Positions 18,250-27,564 are shown, numbered from the stretch's first letter. The stretch is DNA of 64,000 nt from Microbulbifer harenosus (GCF_005771435.1 NZ_VANI01000005.1:186001-250000); one strand, 5' to 3'. Translations and numbers: made by a program. The notes: a model not told the origin generated them from the letters alone.

Positions 18250-21200
18250 TGTTCGAGCAGATCGTTAGGCACGGAATTCTTGTCACCGTGACGGTGCTGA
18301 TTATTGGGATTCTCGGGCTGGTGGCGGCGTTCCGCATTCCCGTGCAGATGATTCCGGACCTCGAGGTGCGCACCATCTCCATCCGCACCAGCTGGCCCGG
18401 CGCGACCCCGCAGGACATTGAAAAGGAAATCCTGATCGAGCAGGAGGAATACCTGCGCAACATTCCCTACTTGCAGGAACTGCAGTCCACCGCCGATCTC
18501 GGCTCCGCGGATATCGAGCTGGAATTCCCCTTCGGGGTGGATATCCTTGAGACCCAGATCCGCGTCAACAACGCCCTCACCCAGGTGCCCTCCTACCCGG
18601 AAAATGTGGACGAACCACGGGTATACGCCACCTCGTTTTCCTCCAACGCCTTCATGTACTACCGGGTGTCGCCCCTGCCGGGCAACCCGCGCGGCCTGGA
18701 CATGGATATGCTGCGGGACTATGTGGAAGATAACGTGCGCCCGCGCATGTCCGGCGTACCCGGCGTCGCACAGGTGGATGTGGGCGGCGGTGCCGAACGC
18801 CAGATCCAGATTCGTCTCAAGCCCGAGCGGCTCGCCGAGCGCAATCTCACTCTCGCGGAGGTGCGCGCGGCGATTGGTGCGCGCAACCGGGATATTTCCG
18901 GTGGCGAAGTGGAGAGCGGCAAGCGCCGCTATCTGCTGCGCACACTGGGGCGGTTCAAGGATCTGGAAGAACTGCGTGCGCTGATCCTGCGCCGCGATGG
19001 CGACGGTATTGTGTATCTTCGCGACGTGGCCGAAATCACACTGGATCATTTCAAGATCCGCAGCAGCGCCTACGTCAACGGCCTCCCGGTCATCAGCCTG
19101 TCCATCCGCCGCGAGAGCGGCTCCAACGTCATCGACATCAAGCGGGCCATGGTGCAGGAAGTCGAGCGCATCAACCGCGAGCTGCTGGTGCCCCAGGGCA
19201 TGCAGCTCTCGCTGACCGCCGACGACGTGGGATATGTGCAGGCCTCCATATTCAATGTGTGGAAAAATCTCGCTCTGGGCGCCCTCCTCGCCACCGCTAT
19301 CATGTACTGGTTTCTGCGCTCGTTTCGCACAACGGCGCTGGGTGTTGTCGGCATTCCCATCTGTACCATTGCCGCGTTTATCGGCCTTCTGATTGCCGGG
19401 CGCACCATCAATGTCATATCCCTGGCCGGCGTGGCCTTCTCCATTGGTATGACCCTGGACAACAGCATCGTGGTGCTGGAGAGCATTGAGCTCGAGCGCC
19501 GCCGCGGTCTCAATCGGCTGGACGCGGCCATCAGCGGTGTGAAAAAGGTGTGGCCGGCAGTGCTGGCCTCTACCCTTACCACGGTGATGGTGTTCCTGCC
19601 GGTGGTATTTATCGCCGAGGAAGCCGGGCAACTGTATTCCGATATCGCCATCGCCATTTCCGCGTCCATCCTGATGTCCATGCTGGTGGCGATCACCGTG
19701 ATCCCCACCGCCAGTGCGCGCCTCAAATTTGACGGTACCAGCGCCGACAATATCGAGCACAGTAAACTGCGTCACGCGGTCATCGACCGGATTCAGTGGT
19801 TGCTAGCCTCACCCGCAAGGCGCCTTTACTGCATCGCCTTCACCGCGGCCACCAGCCTCGCCATTGTCCTGCTGCTGACACCGCCGGCGGAGTACCTTCC
19901 GGAAGGTGAAGAGGCGAAAACCTTTGCCAGCATGAATGCGCCCCCCGGCTACAACCTGGCCACCATGAAGGAAATCGCCCTCGAATTGCAGGCGTATTTT
20001 CTGCCCTATGTGGAACAGGAGCCGGCAGCGTTCGACCGCGGCGACGCGGAAGTACCGCCGATGAAGTTTTTTATTATCAGCGTGTCGCCCCAGAGCCTGC
20101 GCATCATCGCGGAGACGAAAGATCCCAGGCACATCGACGAGCTCATGAGCATCATTGTGCAGAAATACGAGAGCTACCCCGGTATGCGCGCCTTCGCCAC
20201 CCGCGGTTCCATCATCAGCAGCAACGACGGCGGCACCCGCAGTGTCAACCTGGATATTTCCGGCGCGAACCTCGCGGACCTTTATCAGGTTGCGCGCACC
20301 GCCTACAGCCGCGCCCAGGAAATTTTCGACAATCCGAATATCCAGACCCAACCCGCGAGCCTCTCGCTGGCGCAGCCGCTGCTGGAAGTGAAACCGAACT
20401 GGGAGCGCGCCGCGGAAGTGGGCATGAGTGCAGAAGACATCGGTTTCGCCGTTGCGGCACTGACCGACGGCGCCTTCGTCAATGAGTTCTTTCTGGACGA
20501 CGACAAGATCGATATCTACCTGTACAACCGGCAGGGCCCGGAAGCCACCATCGAGACCCTGGAACAGATCTTTGTCTACACTCCCAGCGGCGCCGTGTTG
20601 CCGCTGTCGGAACTGGCGGATATCGAGGAAACCGTGGATACCGCCACCGTGCGCCGCATCGATGGCCGTCGCACCGTTACCCTGAACATCATTCCGCCCC
20701 GCGCCGTGGCGCTTGAAACCGGCGTGGAAAAAGTGCGTACGGAACTGGTGCAGTTCATGCGCGACAACGGCCAGGTGCCGCTTGGTGTTTCCATGAATAT
20801 CTCCGGTGCCGCCGACCAACTGGATGCCACCCGCGCTTCTCTCGGCAACAACTATCTGGTGGCGCTTGCCATCATCTACCTGTTGATGGTGGCGATCTTT
20901 GCACACTGGGGTTACCCACTGCTGATCATGACCACCATACCCTTGGGCATCGCCGCGGGGATCGCCGGGTTGGCACTGCTGAATTTTGTCGGCGCCAGCT
21001 TGCGCAACATGGGGTTTGAAGGCGTGCACCAACCGTTCGACATGATCTCCATGCTCGGATTCCTGATCCTCATGGGCACCGTAGTCAACAACCCCATCCT
21101 GATCGTGCACCGGGCCATTTCCAATGTAAAAGAAGACGGTATGCACGCCGTGGCAGCGGTACAGGAAGCAGTGGACTCCCGCCTGCGCCCCATCGCCATT

Positions 21201-21416
21201 TCCACCATCACCACCATCTGCGGGCTGGCACCGCTGGTGTTTCTGCCTGGTGCCGGTACCGAGCTCTATCGGGGCGTGGGTGTGATTGTGATGGCGGGGA
21301 TTATCGGCGCAACGGTGGTGACGCTGACCATGCTGCCGGCGTTGACGGTATTCGTACTGGAGTGGCACGAACGACATACCCGAAAGCAGGAACACCACGA
21401 CCACAGCACTACGTGA
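18249..21416 (+). CDS. RND efflux pump inner-membrane permease
   Basis: A 1055-residue RND permease with the duplicated architecture: TM1, a large periplasmic loop (about 35-330), TM2-6, a second TM7-loop-TM8-12 repeat. It should export lipophilic compounds using the proton gradient. Compared with AcrB, the TM4 pair reads GMTLDNSIVVLE (Asp404 kept, second Asp replaced by Asn405), the TM10 lysine is Asn947 (GTVVNNPILIV), and the TM11 threonine position falls on a proline (LVFLPGAG). It therefore belongs to a branch with an altered proton relay. Starts in TGATG overlap with the adaptor gene and ends in TGATG overlap with the ExoD-like gene, indicating translational coupling of all three. Substrate unknown. 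Confidence 0.93.
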   Translation: MFEQIVRHGILVTVTVLIIGILGLVAAFRIPVQMIPDLEVRTISIRTSWPGATPQDIEKEILIEQEEYLRNIPYLQELQSTADLGSADIELEFPFGVDILETQIRVNNALTQVPSYPENVDEPRVYATSFSSNAFMYYRVSPLPGNPRGLDMDMLRDYVEDNVRPRMSGVPGVAQVDVGGGAERQIQIRLKPERLAERNLTLAEVRAAIGARNRDISGGEVESGKRRYLLRTLGRFKDLEELRALILRRDGDGIVYLRDVAEITLDHFKIRSSAYVNGLPVISLSIRRESGSNVIDIKRAMVQEVERINRELLVPQGMQLSLTADDVGYVQASIFNVWKNLALGALLATAIMYWFLRSFRTTALGVVGIPICTIAAFIGLLIAGRTINVISLAGVAFSIGMTLDNSIVVLESIELERRRGLNRLDAAISGVKKVWPAVLASTLTTVMVFLPVVFIAEEAGQLYSDIAIAISASILMSMLVAITVIPTASARLKFDGTSADNIEHSKLRHAVIDRIQWLLASPARRLYCIAFTAATSLAIVLLLTPPAEYLPEGEEAKTFASMNAPPGYNLATMKEIALELQAYFLPYVEQEPAAFDRGDAEVPPMKFFIISVSPQSLRIIAETKDPRHIDELMSIIVQKYESYPGMRAFATRGSIISSNDGGTRSVNLDISGANLADLYQVARTAYSRAQEIFDNPNIQTQPASLSLAQPLLEVKPNWERAAEVGMSAEDIGFAVAALTDGAFVNEFFLDDDKIDIYLYNRQGPEATIETLEQIFVYTPSGAVLPLSELADIEETVDTATVRRIDGRRTVTLNIIPPRAVALETGVEKVRTELVQFMRDNGQVPLGVSMNISGAADQLDATRASLGNNYLVALAIIYLLMVAIFAHWGYPLLIMTTIPLGIAAGIAGLALLNFVGASLRNMGFEGVHQPFDMISMLGFLILMGTVVNNPILIVHRAISNVKEDGMHAVAAVQEAVDSRLRPIAISTITTICGLAPLVFLPGAGTELYRGVGVIVMAGIIGATVVTLTMLPALTVFVLEWHERHTRKQEHHDHSTT

Positions 21417-22000
21417 TGGCAAATGAAATCAAAAATCTGAGCCAACTGCTGCGGCAACTTGAGCAGCTTGCGCCGGAACAGGACCGTATATCCCTCGCTC
21501 AGGTTCTTGAAGTACTGGGGCAACGCTCCTTCGCCCCGCTGATACTGATTGCCGGACTCATACTCTTCTCACCACTGTCCGGTATCCCCGGCATGCCCAC
21601 ATTGATGGGCCTGCTTATTCTGCTGGCTTCCCTACAAATGCTGTTACTGCGCCGGCACCTGTGGTTACCCAGGTGGCTCCTGCAAAAATCCACCAGCGGC
21701 ACCCGCTTTCACAGCACCCTGCTGTGGCTGCAGCGGCCGGCCGCGTTTGTTGACCGCTGGCTGCAGCCGCGCCTGCCGCTACTGGTTTACCGAAGTGGGA
21801 CTTACCTGATTGCCCTGGTATGCACCGCGATAGCCCTGGCATTACCCGCCATGGAAATATTGCCTTTTTCCGCCACCATCGCCGGTATTGCGCTCACCGC
21901 GTTCGGGCTTGCGCTTGTTGCCCACGACGGTGTGTTGGCACTGGTGGCATTGATGGTGACGGCATCCGTCGTGTTACTCGCGTTGCAGCTATGGATCTGA
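21416..22000 (+). CDS. ExoD family membrane protein
   Basis: A 194-residue integral membrane protein of the ExoD (exopolysaccharide synthesis) family. It has a hydrophilic start with LEVLGQRSFAPLILIAGLILFSPLSGIPGMPT, the family hallmark of a conserved helix followed by a Pro/Gly-rich hairpin, then LWLPRWLL and paired hydrophobic helices near 125-190. In Rhizobium, ExoD mutants are alkali-sensitive and affected in exopolysaccharide, but the biochemical role is unknown. The ATG at 21416 overlaps the stop of the RND permease, so the protein is likely made with the pump. It is convergent with the CPBP gene, 20 bases away. Confidence 0.8.
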   Translation: MANEIKNLSQLLRQLEQLAPEQDRISLAQVLEVLGQRSFAPLILIAGLILFSPLSGIPGMPTLMGLLILLASLQMLLLRRHLWLPRWLLQKSTSGTRFHSTLLWLQRPAAFVDRWLQPRLPLLVYRSGTYLIALVCTAIALALPAMEILPFSATIAGIALTAFGLALVAHDGVLALVALMVTASVVLLALQLWI

Positions 22001-22020
22001 AATGGACGGAATGCCGAGAG

Positions 22021-22635
22021 TTACCGCGGCTTATCCACCACATCTGGGTATACCCCAAGGCGCTGTGGAAATTTCGCCAACACGCCGAGCGCAATCAGGT
22101 CGTACACACCGTGCCAGACGACCACGGCGAGCAGGCTTTCGCTTAACCAATACACCAAGCCGAGAACAAGCCCCATCACTGCAGTAATCAGAAAATAAAT
22201 GAACGAGGCATAGTGGAGCAAACCAAAAACTACGGATGCCACCACCAGCCCCACGATGGGTGCACTGGGCGTAAACAAAGACGCGATCCAGGGTTGTAAA
22301 AAGCCACGGAACAACAGCTCTTCGCAGACACCAGCAGCCAGTGCAAGCACGGCAATCTGCCACCAGTTCAAGTGGCGAAATGCCAGGTGCAATTTTTTGC
22401 AGTGATCCCGCAGTGTCGCGCCAAAATCGGAATTGGAAACGGTAATCGCGCGGGCGATCCAGTAGCTAACCAATGCGCCGGTAATCCCGAGCGCAATATA
22501 CAGCGGTGCGCTACCGATACCCCAGGACACATCAATACGGCTGAAATAAAGACCGGCCCAGGCAACGGCCGCCACGACAGCCTGAATACTGAGCGCCATC
22601 ACGAGTATCTGCTTCACCGAAACTTCCGTTTGCAC
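22021..22635 (-). CDS. CPBP-family intramembrane metalloprotease
   Basis: A 204-residue membrane protein with about five to six hydrophobic segments and the three CPBP (CAAX-protease and bacteriocin-processing) motifs in order: EELLFRG (105-111), FGLLHYASF, and HGVYDL near the C-terminus. The paired glutamates and two histidines would form the metal site within the membrane. Bacterial members process peptides or regulate membrane proteins; the substrate here cannot be told. It is transcribed away from ahpC. Confidence 0.85.
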   Translation of the reverse strand: MQTEVSVKQILVMALSIQAVVAAVAWAGLYFSRIDVSWGIGSAPLYIALGITGALVSYWIARAITVSNSDFGATLRDHCKKLHLAFRHLNWWQIAVLALAAGVCEELLFRGFLQPWIASLFTPSAPIVGLVVASVVFGLLHYASFIYFLITAVMGLVLGLVYWLSESLLAVVVWHGVYDLIALGVLAKFPQRLGVYPDVVDKPR

Positions 22636-22788
22636 CTACCCATGGTGTCCTCGCCTGCGTCTTCCATTTCTGCCTCGATAAATGACCGACTGGTCTCCGT
22701 GTGCCGTCAATCCGGCGCTATCCGCTGAGTTTGCCGCATCTGTAAGAAACGACCAAAAGCACCAAAAGCTATGAAAAAGCACTTATCT

Positions 22789-22825
22789 ATCGACCATAGC
22801 TATCAGACTCATAGAAATCAATTAT
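22789..22825 (+). promoter_or_regulatory. OxyR-binding box upstream of ahpC
   Basis: Four tetranucleotides spaced 11 bases apart follow the OxyR consensus ATAG-N7-CTAT-N7-ATAG-N7-CTAT: ATCG (22789), CTAT (22800), ATAG (22811) and TTAT (22822), matching 14 of 16 bases. The box ends about 100 bases before the ahpC start and just ahead of an AT-rich stretch (TAATAGTAT around 22847-22854) that could hold the -10. This is the usual layout for activation by OxyR next to the -35. Confidence 0.7.
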
Positions 22826-22924
22826 TTTTATCAAAAACCGTAAGCTAATAGTATTTCTCCCGTACCCGATAACCCACGCCCCAAACCACGGGGCAAAACT
22901 TCTCTCAGGAGATTTGGAAATACC

Positions 22925-23491
22925 ATGGCTAACTACATCAACAGCGAAATCAAACCCTTCAAAGCCAAAGCCTACCAGGCTGGCGACTTCTTCGACGTTT
23001 CTGACGCGGACCTGAAAGGCAAGTGGTCTGTGGTGTTCTTCTACCCGGCCGACTTCACCTTCGTGTGCCCGACCGAACTTGGCGACCTGGCGGACAACTA
23101 CGCCGAATTCCAGAAGCTGGGTGTAGAGATCTACTCGGTCTCCACCGACACCCACTTCACCCACAAGGCGTGGCACGACACCTCCGAGACCATCGGCAAG
23201 ATCCAGTTCCCGATGATCGGCGACCCCACCGGCACCATCACCCGCAACTTCGGTGTGATGATCGAGGAAGAAGGCATCGCCGACCGCGGCACCTTCGTGA
23301 TCGACCCGGAAGGCAAGATCCAGATTGTGGAGATCAACGCCGGCGGTATCGGCCGCGACGCACAGGACCTGCTGCGCAAGATCAAAGCCGCCCAGTACGT
23401 TGCCGCCCACCCGGGTGAAGTGTGCCCGGCCAAGTGGAAAGAAGGCGAAGCGACTCTGGCTCCTTCCCTGGATCTCGTAGGCAAAATTTAA
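22925..23491 (+). CDS. ahpC: alkyl hydroperoxide reductase subunit C (peroxiredoxin)
   Basis: AhpC is a typical 2-Cys peroxiredoxin that reduces H2O2, organic peroxides and peroxynitrite, and is recycled by AhpF. The 188-residue protein has the peroxidatic Cys48 in [16 protein letters not shown] and the resolving Cys167 in [10 protein letters not shown]. It also has [13 protein letters not shown] and the C-terminal tail linked to sensitivity to over-oxidation. AGGAG precedes the ATG by 13 bases. An OxyR box upstream suggests induction by peroxide. The downstream ahpF is separated by a 218-base gap containing a large palindromic repeat. Confidence 0.97.
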   Translation: MANYINSEIKPFKAKAYQAGDFFDVSDADLKGKWSVVFFYPADFTFVCPTELGDLADNYAEFQKLGVEIYSVSTDTHFTHKAWHDTSETIGKIQFPMIGDPTGTITRNFGVMIEEEGIADRGTFVIDPEGKIQIVEINAGGIGRDAQDLLRKIKAAQYVAAHPGEVCPAKWKEGEATLAPSLDLVGKI

Positions 23492-23540
23492 AGAACTGCC
23501 TTCTTGGGTTAATTCAATGAGTTGAACTATCCGAGAAGGT

Positions 23541-23645
23541 GCTGATGCCGGGTATTGCCTTGTGAGACCTTCCGCGAGAGGGACCTCGCGGAAGAGCCCC
23601 CATGGATGGGTTCACGGCGTGTCTCACAAGGCAATACCCGGTAGC
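23541..23645. repeat. Structured palindromic repeat, copy 1 (ahpC-ahpF gap)
   Basis: A 105-base element. A 21-bp perfect outer stem (23548-23568 with 23621-23641) encloses an inner 10-bp hairpin (CTTCCGCGAG 23569-23578 with CTCGCGGAAG 23585-23594) and an unpaired conserved block AGCCCCCATGGATGGGTT (23595-23612). A second copy lies at about 26209-26333 in the opposite orientation. It is not a terminator (no T-run) but would fold strongly in the ahpC-ahpF transcript and could cause ahpC to exceed ahpF by stabilising the upstream mRNA. Confidence 0.85.
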
Positions 23646-23708
23646 AGTACCGCCACAAAACTTCGAATAGAACCACGAAGACTCACCCCCAAATTTCAGG
23701 ACACACCG

Positions 23709-25292
23709 ATGTTGGACGCAAACGTAAAGAAACAACTGGACACCTATCTGCAGAATATCGTCACTCCGATTGAGATCAGTGTGTCCGCCGACAGCAGCCC
23801 CAAGGCTGTTGAACTGAACAACCTCGCCAGCGAAATCGCCGGCCTCTCCAGCAAGATTGAAGTAAAGCAGGAGAGCCGCAAGCGCACCCCGAGTATGGCC
23901 ATCGCGCCTGTCGGAGAAACCCCGCGCGTCAGCTTCGCCGGCATCCCCATGGGCCACGAATTCACCTCCCTGGTACTCGCCCTGCTCCAGGCCGGCGGCC
24001 ATCCGTCCAAGGCGGACCCGGCGCTGCAGGAGCAGATCCGCAACATCCAGGGCGAATACCACTTTGAAACCTACATCTCGCTGTCGTGCCAGAACTGCCC
24101 GGACGTGGTCCAGGCGCTGAACCTGATGGCGAAACTGAACCCGAACATCACCCACGAGATGATCGACGGCGCCCTGTTTCAGGACGAAGTGGAGCAGCGC
24201 CAGATCATGGCGGTGCCCGCGGTGTACCTGAATGGCGAACACTTCGGCCAGGGTCGTATGAGCCTTGAAGAAATTGTGGCCAAGATCGACACCGGTGCCG
24301 AGCAGCGCAAGGCCGCTGAACTGAGTGAGCGCGAGCCCTACGATGTGCTGGTACTTGGCGGCGGCCCCGCCGGTGCGGCGGCGGCCATTTACACCGCGCG
24401 TAAGGGCATCCGCACCGCGCTGGTAGCAGAGCGCTTCGGTGGCCAGGTGATGGATACCGTGGGTATCGAGAACTTCATCTCCGTGCCCTACACCGAGGGC
24501 CCGAAACTGGCCGCGGGTCTCGAGCAGCACGTGAAGGAGTACGGTGTGGACATCATCACCGGACAGCGTGCCGCCCAGTTAAAACGCGACAAGTTGATTG
24601 AGCTGCAGCTCCAGAGCGGCGCGACCCTCGCGAGCAAATCCGTGATCCTTGCCACCGGTGCGCGCTGGCGCGAGCTGGGCGTGCCCGGCGAGGCCGAGTA
24701 CCGCACCAGGGGCGTGGCCTACTGCCCTCATTGCGACGGGCCCTTCTTCAAGGGCAAGTCGGTGGCGGTGGTCGGCGGTGGCAACTCCGGAATTGAAGCA
24801 GCCATCGACCTCGCCGGCATCGTCAAACACGTGACCGTGCTGGAATTCGCCGACACCCTGCGTGCCGATGAGGTGCTGGTGCGCAAGGCCCGTTCCATGG
24901 CCAACATCGACATCATTACCAATGCGCAGACCACCGAAGTGCTCGGCGACGGCAGCAAGGTGAATGGCTTGCGCTACACCGATCGTGTCAGCGGTGAGAG
25001 CAGGCAGCTGGAACTCGCCGGGATCTTCGTGCAGATCGGCCTGGTGCCGAATACTGAGTTCCTCAAAGACAGCGGCCTGGAAATGAACCGGATGGGCGAG
25101 ATCGTGATCGACGGCCGCGGTGCCACCTCCATCCTTGGCGTGTTTGCCGCCGGCGACGCCACCACGGTGCCCTACAAGCAGATCGTGATCTCCATGGGTG
25201 CCGGAGCCACGGCCGCACTGGGCGCCTTCGACTACCTGATCCGCACCTCGGTGGCTGACGAGCCGGCAGAGGCCCTGTCGCTGGCGAGCTGA
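23709..25292 (+). CDS. ahpF: alkyl hydroperoxide reductase subunit F
   Basis: AhpF is a flavoprotein disulfide reductase that passes electrons from NADH to AhpC. The 527-residue product has the N-terminal tandem thioredoxin-like domain with its redox pair Cys127/Cys130 (LSCQNCPD), an FAD-binding fold ([21 protein letters not shown] near 215), the catalytic pair Cys339/Cys342 (YCPHCDGPF), an NAD-binding fold ([14 protein letters not shown]) and a C-terminal FAD segment ([15 protein letters not shown]). The ATG at 23709 has AGGA upstream; earlier in-frame ATGs lie in the palindromic repeat and are rejected. It follows ahpC on the same strand and ends at a terminator. Confidence 0.97.
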   Translation: MLDANVKKQLDTYLQNIVTPIEISVSADSSPKAVELNNLASEIAGLSSKIEVKQESRKRTPSMAIAPVGETPRVSFAGIPMGHEFTSLVLALLQAGGHPSKADPALQEQIRNIQGEYHFETYISLSCQNCPDVVQALNLMAKLNPNITHEMIDGALFQDEVEQRQIMAVPAVYLNGEHFGQGRMSLEEIVAKIDTGAEQRKAAELSEREPYDVLVLGGGPAGAAAAIYTARKGIRTALVAERFGGQVMDTVGIENFISVPYTEGPKLAAGLEQHVKEYGVDIITGQRAAQLKRDKLIELQLQSGATLASKSVILATGARWRELGVPGEAEYRTRGVAYCPHCDGPFFKGKSVAVVGGGNSGIEAAIDLAGIVKHVTVLEFADTLRADEVLVRKARSMANIDIITNAQTTEVLGDGSKVNGLRYTDRVSGESRQLELAGIFVQIGLVPNTEFLKDSGLEMNRMGEIVIDGRGATSILGVFAAGDATTVPYKQIVISMGAGATAALGAFDYLIRTSVADEPAEALSLAS

Positions 25293-25410
25293 TCGCAACA
25301 CAGACCCCAAACTCGGATACCGGTTTCCCAGCAGTATCCGGGCCTCCTCCGGCGGCTCCCCGGCCGCCACCCCTGGGAATCTCTCTCTACGAGAGCCATC
25401 CTCAACTTGC

Positions 25411-25435
25411 AGCCGGCCCCGCGCCGGCTTTTTTT
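25411..25435 (+). terminator. Rho-independent terminator of ahpF
   Basis: The arms AGCCGGC and GCCGGCT enclose CCCGC and are followed by seven T. It lies about 120 bases past the ahpF stop. The rest of the 311-base gap 25293-25603 shows no recognisable feature beyond the yceI-type gene's ribosome-binding site. Confidence 0.9.
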
Positions 25436-25603
25436 GTAAGACGTACATACATAATTCACCATCCTTTACTGGCCTACAGACGCGCCGGCTGATAGTGTTT
25501 CTCATCTGGAACTGATTGGCCGTGTCCGGTCGCCCTGCCGTATTCCCGGCACGGGCTCGCGATGCACCCGCTATTAACGATTGGTTGAAACAGGAGAATC
25601 ACC

Positions 25604-26182
25604 ATGTCCTTCAAGTCCTTTGCTCTGGCGTCCCTGCTCGCCCTGCCCGCTTCTGCATTCGCCGACTGGCAGCTGGCCGGTGACGACTCCAGCGTCAACT
25701 TTGTTTCCGTCAAGAAAGCGAACATCGCCGAGATGCACCACTTCAAGAGCCTGAGTGGCAACATCTCCGACGCGGGCAAGGCGCAGCTGGTCATCGACCT
25801 GGCAAGCGTGGAAACCAATATCCCCATCCGCAACGAGCGCATGCAGCAGATGCTGTTCGAGACTGCCAAGTTCGCCAAGGCCACCATCAGCGCCGATGTG
25901 GATGCGGCCAAACTGAAAGCCCTGAAGCCGGGCCAGACGGCGTCTATCAGCGCGGATATCACCGTTGACGTACACGGCCAGCAGCAGTCCGAAAAGGCGA
26001 CCCTGCAGGTCACCGGTCTGGAAGGTGGCAAGCTGCTGGTCACCACAGGCTCCCCCATCGTGATCAACGCCGGCAATTACAAACTGCTGGAGGGCATTGA
26101 AAAGCTGCGTCAGGTAGCCGGTCTCGACAGCATCAGCCCGATCGTGCCGGTGACGGCAAAGTTGGTATTTGCACAGAACTAA
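25604..26182 (+). CDS. YceI-family periplasmic lipid-binding protein
   Basis: A 192-residue secreted protein with a clear signal peptide (SFALASLLALPASAFA, cleavage before DWQL). The mature part follows the YceI lipocalin-like barrel: SSVNFVSVKKANIAEMHHFKS, a VETNIPIRNERMQ turn, then FETAKFAKATI and long amphipathic strands. YceI barrels bind isoprenoid lipids such as quinones or polyprenols; some are base- or osmotically induced. AGGAG precedes the ATG. It probably has its own promoter, since a terminator separates it from ahpF. Confidence 0.9.
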   Translation: MSFKSFALASLLALPASAFADWQLAGDDSSVNFVSVKKANIAEMHHFKSLSGNISDAGKAQLVIDLASVETNIPIRNERMQQMLFETAKFAKATISADVDAAKLKALKPGQTASISADITVDVHGQQQSEKATLQVTGLEGGKLLVTTGSPIVINAGNYKLLEGIEKLRQVAGLDSISPIVPVTAKLVFAQN

Positions 26183-26208
26183 GAACCCTTCAGTTCAATC
26201 TGATTTCG

Positions 26209-26333
26209 TGGCAGTGCCATGCCGGCACAGCCTTGCAAGACACGAGCTAGGCGCCCCCCTCAACCCATCCATGGGGGCTCTTCCGCTCGGCCCTTCTCGC
26301 GGAAGGTCTTGCAAAGCTGTGCCGGCAGCGCCA
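26209..26333. repeat. Structured palindromic repeat, copy 2 (opposite orientation)
   Basis: The same element as at 23541-23645, inverted. The outer arms 26220-26241 and 26306-26327 pair over 22 bp with one mismatch. The inner hairpin lies around CTTCCGC/GCGGAAG and the conserved block reads AACCCATCCATGGGGGCT. The central core matches copy 1, but the outer arms have largely different sequence while keeping their pairing. It sits between the YceI gene and the DUF2058 gene. Confidence 0.8.
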
Positions 26334-26441
26334 CCTTCACATCCGACACCAGAGTTCTTAACTCGTTGAACCCATCTACTGCGATCCTCCCCCGAAATCC
26401 GCTAGAATTCCCGCCAGAACTTTCCGATCAGGTATGTACCC

Positions 26442-26987
26442 ATGGCATCACTCCAGGACCAACTGCTCAAGGCCGGACTGGTAGACGGCAAGAAAGCCAA
26501 GCAGATCAGCAAGGAAAAGCGCAAGCAGAACAAAGTGGCCAAGAAGTCTGGCGATGTGCAGGTGGATGAAGCCAAGCTCGCCGCCGAACAGGCTCGCGCT
26601 GAAAAGGTTGCCCGCGACCGCGAACTGAACGCCCAGCGCGAAGCCGCAGCGCAGCAGAAAGCCATCGCCGCACAGATCAAACAGCTGATTGAGCGCAACA
26701 AACAGCCCAAGGGCGCCAGTGGCCAGAACGATATTGCCTACCACTTCACCTTCGACAAGAAAGTGAAAAAACTGTATGTCTCCGCCGCGGTGCAGGACCA
26801 CCTGATTGCCGGCCGCCTGCTGATTGTCGGGGAAGGAGAACATTTCGAGCTGGTACCGCGGGTGATCGCCGACAAGATCGCCGAGCGCAATCCGGCCATG
26901 GTGGTCCAACCACCCGCGCAGTCTGCTCCGGTGGAGGAAGACGATCCCTACGCGGGCTACGAAATCCCCGACGATTTGATGTGGTAA
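26442..26987 (+). CDS. DUF2058 (YaiL-like) nucleoprotein/polysaccharide-associated protein
   Basis: A 181-residue protein of the DUF2058/YaiL family. It has the family start SLQDQLLKAGLVDGKKAKQ, a highly basic Lys/Ala/Gln-rich helix (about 20-85) that looks like a coiled coil, then the conserved domain with IAYHFTFDKKVKKLYV, LIAGRLLIVGEGEHFELVPR and a tail DDPYAGYEIPDDLMW. The function of the family is not established; RNA or ribosome association is a guess from the basic helix. It is followed 16 bases later by a DUF1415 gene, likely one operon. Confidence 0.85.
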   Translation: MASLQDQLLKAGLVDGKKAKQISKEKRKQNKVAKKSGDVQVDEAKLAAEQARAEKVARDRELNAQREAAAQQKAIAAQIKQLIERNKQPKGASGQNDIAYHFTFDKKVKKLYVSAAVQDHLIAGRLLIVGEGEHFELVPRVIADKIAERNPAMVVQPPAQSAPVEEDDPYAGYEIPDDLMW

Positions 26988-27003
26988 GCCGGGTCAGGTT
27001 GTT

Positions 27004-27564
27004 ATGACAGACAGCGATCCGGTCATCGCTCAGGTACAACAGTGGCTGCAGGACGTTGTGGTAGGGCTGAACCTCTGCCCCTTCGCCCGCAAGCCGCTGC
27101 GCGCCGGACAGATCCGTTTTGTGGTAAGCGACGCCGCCGGCGAGAAGTGCAACGAGGTGTTGCTGGAAGAGCTGCTACAGGAATTTCAGGTGCTGGACCG
27201 CTGCAGCGAAGAGGAAGTGGAAACCACACTGCTGATATTACCCACACAGTTGCGGGACTTTCACGACTACAATTTTTTTCTCGACGACGCCGAGTGGTTA
27301 CTGCAGCGCCAAGGCTATGAAGGCACCTATCAGATCGCCAGCTTCCACCCGCACTATCAGTTCGCGGGCACGCAACCCGAGGATGCGGAAAACCTGACCA
27401 ACCGCGCCCCCTATCCGATACTGCATATTCTGCGCGAAGCGAGCCTGGAGCGCGGCCTGAAAAATTACCCCGATCCGGAAAGCATCCCGCACAACAATAT
27501 TGTGCGGGTGGAATCACTGACCGAGGCGGAACGAAAAGCGCTGTTTCCCTATCTTTTTTCCTGA
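27004..27564 (+). CDS. DUF1415 family protein
   Basis: A 186-residue cytoplasmic protein matching DUF1415: WLQDVVVGLNLCPFARKP near the N-terminus, TTLLILPTQLRDFHDYNFFL, IASFHPHYQFAGTQPED and NRAPYPILHILREASLE. The function is unknown; the conserved Cys25 in NLCPFA and the FHPHYQF histidines are the most likely functional residues. It starts 16 bases after the DUF2058 stop and is convergent with the SulP gene. Confidence 0.88.
   Translation: MTDSDPVIAQVQQWLQDVVVGLNLCPFARKPLRAGQIRFVVSDAAGEKCNEVLLEELLQEFQVLDRCSEEEVETTLLILPTQLRDFHDYNFFLDDAEWLLQRQGYEGTYQIASFHPHYQFAGTQPEDAENLTNRAPYPILHILREASLERGLKNYPDPESIPHNNIVRVESLTEAERKALFPYLFS

Noticed and set aside
23514..23700. Possible coding through the ahpC-ahpF repeat ([12 protein letters not shown] peptide)
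   Set aside because: The peptide is the translation of a structured repeat found twice in different contexts, with no ribosome-binding site; the ahpF start at 23709 is well placed without it.
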